A DNA stretch of 12,955 nt from Flavobacterium sp. (GTDB taxonomy: Bacteria; Bacteroidota; Bacteroidia; Flavobacteriales; Flavobacteriaceae). The stretch is from the NCBI GenBank assembly GCA_024709705.1, contig JANJWE010000169.1, positions 1 through 12,955 of the forward strand, written 5' to 3'. Within the stretch, counting starts at the first letter, position 1; every line of letters starts with the position of its first letter. The notes beneath the pieces were generated by a model that worked only from the letters and a program-made list of their open reading frames with translations, did not search any database and was not told the origin of the DNA. Positions 7,486 through 12,955 of this stretch are shown here, in pieces. A program made the translations under genes and the position numbers.

Positions 7486-10400
7486 ATGTCAATCCAACGT
7501 TTGATGCAACTTTTTGTTGCGGTTGTTGTGCTACATGCTTGTGGCAAAAAAGTTTCTACCGAAGAATTCAATTCTGATTTTTCGAAGTACGAAAACTATA
7601 TCCTAAGTTTTAGTTCCGGATTGCAATCGGCTCATTCAGATATCAGGGTGACGTTAGCGTTTGACAAAACAGAATGGCAGCCGAATCAGGAAATTGATGC
7701 GGGTTTATTTGACATTTCTCCGAGTATTAAAGGAAAAATGGTAGCATTGGCCTCTAATACTATTGCTTTTGTGCCTGATAAGCCATTTGAACAGGATACG
7801 GAATATCGTATTATTTTCAAATTAGCCAAACTTATCAAAACGGAAAAAGGGTTGGAAGAATTCAAGTTTTCTGTCAAAACAGTCAAACAAGATTTTACGG
7901 TGAACCTTCTGGATTTGCAATCGTACAGCCGAGAGTTGAATTATTTAAACGGAACAATTCAAACTAGTGATTGGATGGATTTTGAAACCGCTACAAAATT
8001 GGTGGAAGCCACTCAAAACGGTAAAAACTTAAAACTTAAATTCGATAAATCACTTAGCACGAAAACCGAATTCAAATTTATCATTGATAGCATTCAGCGT
8101 AAAGTTGAAGATAGTAAAATCACTATTTCATGGAACGGAAAATCGTTCAACATCGACCAAAAAGGAAGTGTGGAGTATGATATTCCCGGCAAAAACAATT
8201 TCAAAATTGTAGGTATGGAAGTGGGTGATGAAGACAACCAATCGTTGTTCATTAATTTTTCTGACCCGATAAAAAAAGGGCAAGATTTACAAGGTTTGGT
8301 TGCGGTTGAAACGGCTCAAACATCCAAGTTCATCATCGAAGGGAATTTGCTTAAAGTTTATTTTAGCGAACCACTCAAAGGTGATTTGTTGGTAGAAGTT
8401 TTTCAGGGAATTTCGAGTGACGAAGGCTATAAAATGAAAGAAACCCATTCCCAACGTGTAGCTTTCAACGAAATGAAACCCAATATTCGCTTTGTAAAAA
8501 ACGGAACGATTTTACCGAGTTCCAACAATTTGAAAATCAATTTCGAATCGGCCAACTTGAAAGCGGTGGATGTTAAAGTGTATAAAATTTACAAAAACAA
8601 CATCCTTCAATTTTTACAAGATAATAATTTAAACGGAAAGCGAAACCTACGAAAAGTAGCTTCACCTGTGGCCAAACAAACCATCAATTTATTGGATAAA
8701 AAATTACCCAATTATAGTAAATGGAACACATTTGCCATCGATTTATCCAAAATCATTACCCCTGAACCAGGTGCGATTTATCGGGTGGAAATGTCGTTCA
8801 AAAAAAGTTATTCTTTGTACAGTTGTAGTAATTCAGTAACTGAATCGGAATCCGATAGTGAAGAAGAGAGCGAAGAAGTGCGTTCCAACGATGACGATTA
8901 TTACGATTATTATTGGTATGATGATTACGATTGGTATGATAGTCAAGACCCTTGCGAATTGGATTATTACCGTCGTGGACCAATTGGGATGAATGTATTG
9001 GCTTTCGATTTGGGTGTAATAGCCAAACGTGGTGAAAATGGTTCGTACACTTTTGCGGTGACGAATATTGTTAACACACAACCCATAAGTGGAGCAAAGG
9101 TTGAATTGTATGATTTTCAACAACAAAAATTAGCTTCCGGAACCACCAATGCAGAAGGAATGGCTTCGTTTCAAGTGGATAAATATGCTTATTTCGCTAT
9201 TGTTTCCAAAGATAAACAAGCTACTTATGTGAAATTAGATGAAGGTTACTCGCTCTCCGTGAGTAATTTTGATGTATCCGGTGAAAAACTTCAAAAAGGA
9301 CTCAAAGGCTATATCTATGGCGAAAGAGGCGTTTGGCGTCCCGGTGATACCTTGTTTTTAGGATTTATGCTGAATGATGCTGCCAGTAAATTGGATAAAT
9401 CGCATCCGATTAAATTCAAATTGAATGATCCAACCGGAAAGTTGACTTTTCAATCCGTTCAAAAATACAATGAACTCAATCATTACAAATTTATCATTCC
9501 TACTCGTGAGGCTCATCCTACCGGAAGTTGGGAAGCGGTAATCAGTGTCGGTGGAGCTCGCTTTTACAAAAACATCAAGATTGAAACGATTAAACCCAAT
9601 CGGTTAAAAATCAAAAACAAATTTGATGCTGAGATGTTATCCACCTCAAAAATCAATACGAGTCAGGTGGAAGTGGCTTGGTTGCATGGTGCTGTTGCCA
9701 AAGATTTAAAAATGGAAATGCAAGCTAAAATCATGCAACAAAAAACCACGTTCAAAGGCTTTGCTAATTTCAATTTTGATGATCCGATTCGTCAATTTGA
9801 AACGGAAGAAACCAATATTTTCAGTGGAAAAGTAAATGCAGAAGGAAAAGCTACTGTTAGTTTTCAACCGAAAGTAAGCACTGAATCACCCGGAATGTTG
9901 AAAGCCAGTTTGATGACCAAAGTCTATGAAAACGGTGGCGATTTCAGTACTGATGTAATGGTGGCCACACTTTCGCCTTATCAAACGTATGTTGGTTTAA
10001 AAACGCCCGAACCAAATAAATACGGTTTATTAGAAACTGGAAAAATGAATCGCTACGACATTGTCACTGTCGATGAAAAAGGAAATCCAAAAGCGGTGCA
10101 AAACCTAAAAGTACAAGTGTATAAAGTAGAATGGCGTTGGTGGTGGGATGCGAGTTACGACAATCTTTCCAGTTATGTTTCCTCTAATTCAACTACAGCA
10201 TTTAAGAATTTTACCGTTAACACGAATGCCAATGGCAAAGCTAGCGTTCAATTTAAAAATGAAGAGAATGAATGGGGTCGCTATTTGATTCGAGTAACGG
10301 ATGAAGAAGGTGGTCATGCCACCGGTTCTACCGTAATGATTGATTGGCCGTATTGGTCGGGAAAAACTAGAAATACCGATTCGTCTAACGCTTCGATGTT

Positions 10401-12955
10401 ACTATTTTCCACCGATAAAAAGAACTATTCCGTAGGCGAAAAAGCTAAAATTTCCTTTCCATCGAGTGCCGGAGGAAGAGCGTTAATTTCGTTAGAAAAT
10501 GGATCACGAGTTGTAAAAACACTATGGGCAACCACCCAAAAAGGGGAAACGAAAGTCGAAATTCCAATCACCGGCGACATGGCTCCGAATGTGTTTGTGC
10601 ACATTACCTTATTACAGCCACATGCTTCCACTTTAAATGATTCGCCGATTCGTTTGTATGGAATAGTACCAATTGAAGTCATCGATAAAAACACCATTCT
10701 AGAACCGCAAATCAGTATGCCGGAAGTGTTGAAACCGGAGAGTAAAACCAGCATCCGCGTTAGCGAAAAATCAGGAAAAGCCATGACCTATACTTTGGCG
10801 ATTGTAGATGATGGTTTGTTGGATTTAACCCGTTTTAAAACGCCAAATGCGTGGAACAGTTTCTACACGCGTGAAGCCTTAGGCGTAAAAACTTGGGATA
10901 TTTTTGATGATGTAATTGGAGCTTATGGTGGAAGAATCAACCAAGTATTCAGCATTGGTGGTGACGAAGATTTAGGCGGAAGCAAAGCCAAAAAAGCCAA
11001 TCGGTTTAAACCGGTGGTTATGTATTTTGGCCCATTCAAGTTGGAAAAAGGACAAAGTAAAACACATCAAATCAAGTTGCCCAATTATGTGGGTTCGGTT
11101 CGAACAATGGTCGTAGCCGGTGATGTAAATTCAAGTGCTTACGGTGCAGCTGAAAAAACCACTCCGGTTAGAAAACCATTGATGGTGTTGGCTTCGTTGC
11201 CGAGAAAAATTTCACCTTCCGAAAAAGTAACGCTTCCGGTAACGCTTTTTGCAATGGAATCAAAAGTAAAAAATGTTTCGGTACAAATCAAAACAAATAA
11301 CGGTGTGCGTGTCATTGGAAGCAGTTCACAAAGCTTGACTTTCGCTCAACCGGATGAAAAAATGGCGTACTTCAATTTGGAAGTTGGCAGTGCCACCGGA
11401 TTGGCAAAAGTACAAATCATCGCCACATCCGGTAATGAAAAAGCAACGTATGAAGTTGAATTGGATATCACCAATCCAAACCCGATTACAAATGAGTTTA
11501 CCGATGTAGTTTTAGAACCCAATAGCTCTAAAACCATTGCTGTTTCTACCTTTGGTGTCGCCGGAAGCAATAAAGCACAATTGGAAGTTTCGTCTTTCCC
11601 AACCATTGATTTTAGCAGAAGATTGCAGTATTTGATTCAGTATCCACACGGTTGTTTGGAGCAAACCACGTCGAGTGTGTTTCCGCAATTGTATTTGGCA
11701 GATATTTTCGATTTAGATCAAAACCGTAAAACTGAAATTCAGAAAAACATCAAAATCGGCATTCAAAAATTAGGCGGTTTCCAAATTTCAAATGGCGGAT
11801 TTTCGTATTGGAGCGGACAAAATTATGCCGATGATTGGAGTTCGTCCTACGTGGGTCATTTCTTGATTGAAGCTGAGAAAAAAGGCTATGTATTGCCACT
11901 CAATTTCAAAGCCAAATGGATTGGTTACCAACAAAAAACAGCCAAAGAATGGCGTTATGCTAAAAACGGAAATGATTTTGCCCAAGCTTATCGTTTGTAT
12001 ACGTTGGCTTTGGCAGGCTCACCCGATATGGCATCGATGAACCGTTTGCGAGAAACCACCGGAATTTCCAACGAAAGTAAATTGCGATTGGCGGCTGCGT
12101 ATGCCTTGGCGGGACAAAAGCAAGCGGCTCAAAGTGTGTTTAACCAAAGCAAAATTGACGATTCCAACCCCAATTATTATTACTATTACGGTTCGTCTGA
12201 CCGTAATAAAGCGATGGCTTTGGAAACCTTGATTTTGTTAGGCAACAAACAACGTGCGTTCAAAATGGCGACTGATTTGGCTAAAAACATGGCTTCCAAC
12301 CAATGGATGAGCACCCAAACTACAGCGTATAGTTTGTATGCCATGTCTAAATTTGCCCAACAAAACGGTGGAAAAGGGGTAGCGATTACTTACTCCGTTA
12401 ATGGAAAACCGGAGAGCATCAAAACCGCAAAATCGTTGGCCAATCGAAACTTAGCAATCAAAACCGGAAGCAATACCATTACGGTGAAAAACACCCAATC
12501 CAACACCTTGTATGTGCGGGTGCTCACGAGTGGTATTTTGCCGATTGGGCAGGAAAAAGCCATGCAGAGTAAATTGTTTACCAATTTGGTTTTCAAAAAC
12601 CGAAGCGGAGCACCGGTGAATGTAACTAAAATTACTCAAGGAACAGAGTTTGTTGCTGAAATCACCATCCGAAACCAAACCAATGAACGAGTGGAAAACG
12701 TAGCATTGACCCAAATTTTACCGTCAGGATTTGAAATTGTGAACACGCGTTTCACCGATTTTGGCAGTTTTGGCAACAACGTAGCCGACCATATCGACAT
12801 TCGCGACGACCGCACCAATTTCTATTTTGGCCTCAAAGCCAACGAGTCCAGAACGTTCCGAGTGCTGTTGAATGCCTCGTATTTGGGTCGTTACTATTTA
12901 CCGGGCATGCAAGCCGAAGCGATGTACGACAACACATATGCGGCACGAACCTTGG
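7486..12955 (+). CDS. Alpha-2-macroglobulin family lipoprotein with intact thioester; 3' end cut by window edge
   Basis: A giant envelope protein expected to trap attacking proteases: cleavage of a bait segment exposes a thioester that binds the protease covalently. The frame has 1823 codons and no stop; family members end soon after AMYDNTYAARTL, so perhaps 10-20 codons are missing. The lipoprotein signal is MSIQRLMQLFVAVVVLHAC with C19 lipidated. GKK follows the Cys, so there is no acidic surface-export signal and a periplasm-facing anchor is likely. Order: SbsA/Big_5-like first domain (about 50-130, LFDISPSIKGKM), further macroglobulin domains, acidic Tyr/Trp insert between C447 and C490, MG domain with GYIYGERGVWRPGDT (608-622), bait-like segment near 1156-1176, A2M domain (about 1180-1300, PVRKPLMVLASLPRKI), thioester GCLEQ (C1390-Q1393) in the alpha-helical TED domain (about 1365-1640), then a C-terminal beta domain (ILPSGFEIVNTRF). 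The start at 7486 supplies Arg5 in the signal n-region; the ATG at 7504 would not. Bacterial homologues often pair with PBP1C, which is not in this window. Confidence 0.93.
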   Translation, partial: MSIQRLMQLFVAVVVLHACGKKVSTEEFNSDFSKYENYILSFSSGLQSAHSDIRVTLAFDKTEWQPNQEIDAGLFDISPSIKGKMVALASNTIAFVPDKPFEQDTEYRIIFKLAKLIKTEKGLEEFKFSVKTVKQDFTVNLLDLQSYSRELNYLNGTIQTSDWMDFETATKLVEATQNGKNLKLKFDKSLSTKTEFKFIIDSIQRKVEDSKITISWNGKSFNIDQKGSVEYDIPGKNNFKIVGMEVGDEDNQSLFINFSDPIKKGQDLQGLVAVETAQTSKFIIEGNLLKVYFSEPLKGDLLVEVFQGISSDEGYKMKETHSQRVAFNEMKPNIRFVKNGTILPSSNNLKINFESANLKAVDVKVYKIYKNNILQFLQDNNLNGKRNLRKVASPVAKQTINLLDKKLPNYSKWNTFAIDLSKIITPEPGAIYRVEMSFKKSYSLYSCSNSVTESESDSEEESEEVRSNDDDYYDYYWYDDYDWYDSQDPCELDYYRRGPIGMNVLAFDLGVIAKRGENGSYTFAVTNIVNTQPISGAKVELYDFQQQKLASGTTNAEGMASFQVDKYAYFAIVSKDKQATYVKLDEGYSLSVSNFDVSGEKLQKGLKGYIYGERGVWRPGDTLFLGFMLNDAASKLDKSHPIKFKLNDPTGKLTFQSVQKYNELNHYKFIIPTREAHPTGSWEAVISVGGARFYKNIKIETIKPNRLKIKNKFDAEMLSTSKINTSQVEVAWLHGAVAKDLKMEMQAKIMQQKTTFKGFANFNFDDPIRQFETEETNIFSGKVNAEGKATVSFQPKVSTESPGMLKASLMTKVYENGGDFSTDVMVATLSPYQTYVGLKTPEPNKYGLLETGKMNRYDIVTVDEKGNPKAVQNLKVQVYKVEWRWWWDASYDNLSSYVSSNSTTAFKNFTVNTNANGKASVQFKNEENEWGRYLIRVTDEEGGHATGSTVMIDWPYWSGKTRNTDSSNASMLLFSTDKKNYSVGEKAKISFPSSAGGRALISLENGSRVVKTLWATTQKGETKVEIPITGDMAPNVFVHITLLQPHASTLNDSPIRLYGIVPIEVIDKNTILEPQISMPEVLKPESKTSIRVSEKSGKAMTYTLAIVDDGLLDLTRFKTPNAWNSFYTREALGVKTWDIFDDVIGAYGGRINQVFSIGGDEDLGGSKAKKANRFKPVVMYFGPFKLEKGQSKTHQIKLPNYVGSVRTMVVAGDVNSSAYGAAEKTTPVRKPLMVLASLPRKISPSEKVTLPVTLFAMESKVKNVSVQIKTNNGVRVIGSSSQSLTFAQPDEKMAYFNLEVGSATGLAKVQIIATSGNEKATYEVELDITNPNPITNEFTDVVLEPNSSKTIAVSTFGVAGSNKAQLEVSSFPTIDFSRRLQYLIQYPHGCLEQTTSSVFPQLYLADIFDLDQNRKTEIQKNIKIGIQKLGGFQISNGGFSYWSGQNYADDWSSSYVGHFLIEAEKKGYVLPLNFKAKWIGYQQKTAKEWRYAKNGNDFAQAYRLYTLALAGSPDMASMNRLRETTGISNESKLRLAAAYALAGQKQAAQSVFNQSKIDDSNPNYYYYYGSSDRNKAMALETLILLGNKQRAFKMATDLAKNMASNQWMSTQTTAYSLYAMSKFAQQNGGKGVAITYSVNGKPESIKTAKSLANRNLAIKTGSNTITVKNTQSNTLYVRVLTSGILPIGQEKAMQSKLFTNLVFKNRSGAPVNVTKITQGTEFVAEITIRNQTNERVENVALTQILPSGFEIVNTRFTDFGSFGNNVADHIDIRDDRTNFYFGLKANESRTFRVLLNASYLGRYYLPGMQAEAMYDNTYAARTL
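8824..8957 (+). other. Acidic, Tyr/Trp-rich insert bounded by two cysteines in the macroglobulin protein
   Basis: Residues 447-490 run from C447 to C490. Between them come a Ser/Glu tract (453-464) and an aromatic-acidic tract (469-485) with seven Tyr and two Trp among Asp residues, then DPC. It is low-complexity and interrupts otherwise ordinary beta-domain sequence. The two cysteines could form a disulfide that closes the loop in the oxidising periplasm, which is inference. From memory, Bacteroidota relatives carry a similar Tyr/Asp-rich, Cys-bounded loop ending near DPC...YY, so it is probably a lineage feature and not a frame error: the frame continues cleanly into conserved sequence on both sides. 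Confidence 0.75.
11653..11664 (+). other. Thioester motif CLEQ of the macroglobulin protein
   Basis: Codons 1390-1393 encode Cys-Leu-Glu-Gln within YPHGCLEQTTS. In the alpha-2-macroglobulin/complement family the Cys and Gln side chains form the beta-cysteinyl-gamma-glutamyl thioester used for covalent capture. Both residues are present, so this is a thioester-competent member, unlike bacterial paralogues that have lost the cysteine. Confidence 0.92.

Noticed and set aside
8798..9126. Minus-strand open frames rich in Asn/Ile/Val opposite the acidic insert
   Set aside because: They are the reverse reading of repeated GAT/TAT codons in the macroglobulin gene, which continues unbroken through the region. 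They have no promoter or family resemblance.
12169..12192. Run of five tyrosines (NPNYYYYYG) in the macroglobulin as a sign of frameshift or low-quality sequence
   Set aside because: The frame continues directly into conserved GSSDRNKAMALETL sequence, so it is a normal loop in the thioester domain.

Overview
The window reads as a housekeeping segment of a low-GC Bacteroidota genome, most likely a Flavobacterium-like member of the Flavobacteriaceae. The evidence is AT-rich DNA with weak or absent Shine-Dalgarno sequences, -7 boxes of the TAnnTTTG type, and protein types typical of that group: a eukaryote-like NrdA, a DUF3078 outer-membrane protein, and a very large alpha-2-macroglobulin lipoprotein with an acidic Tyr/Trp-rich insert. 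No rRNA, tRNA, CRISPR array, insertion sequence or prophage was seen. No stretch longer than about 120 bases lacks a gene.

Left part (1-4127, plus strand): the large subunit of class Ia ribonucleotide reductase, cut only at its first few codons, ends in a clear rho-independent terminator. A 73-residue protein of unknown function follows, preceded by a TAnnTTTG box, and then a dGTPase of the HD superfamily. Ribonucleotide reductase makes deoxynucleotides and dGTPase degrades dGTP, so this block bears on dNTP pools.

Middle (4124-6883, minus strand): dxs (first step of the MEP isoprenoid pathway) is followed closely by a DUF3078 outer-membrane beta-barrel gene, probably in one operon. That gene meets dgt tail to tail with overlapping stop codons.

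Right part (6922-12955, plus strand): tadA (tRNA wobble A34 deaminase) diverges from dxs across only 38 bases, and each start codon has a TAnnTTTG box 4-5 nt upstream of it. After 120 bases containing an inverted repeat comes an alpha-2-macroglobulin-like lipoprotein gene filling the rest of the window (1823 codons visible), with an intact CLEQ thioester. It is open at the right edge and probably lacks only its last few codons.

I found no clear novel system. The most notable observations are an exact 15-bp sequence shared by the promoter regions of dxs and the small unknown gene, the compact dxs/tadA divergent promoter predicting leaderless or nearly leaderless mRNAs, and the cysteine-bounded acidic aromatic insert and bait-like segment of the macroglobulin.
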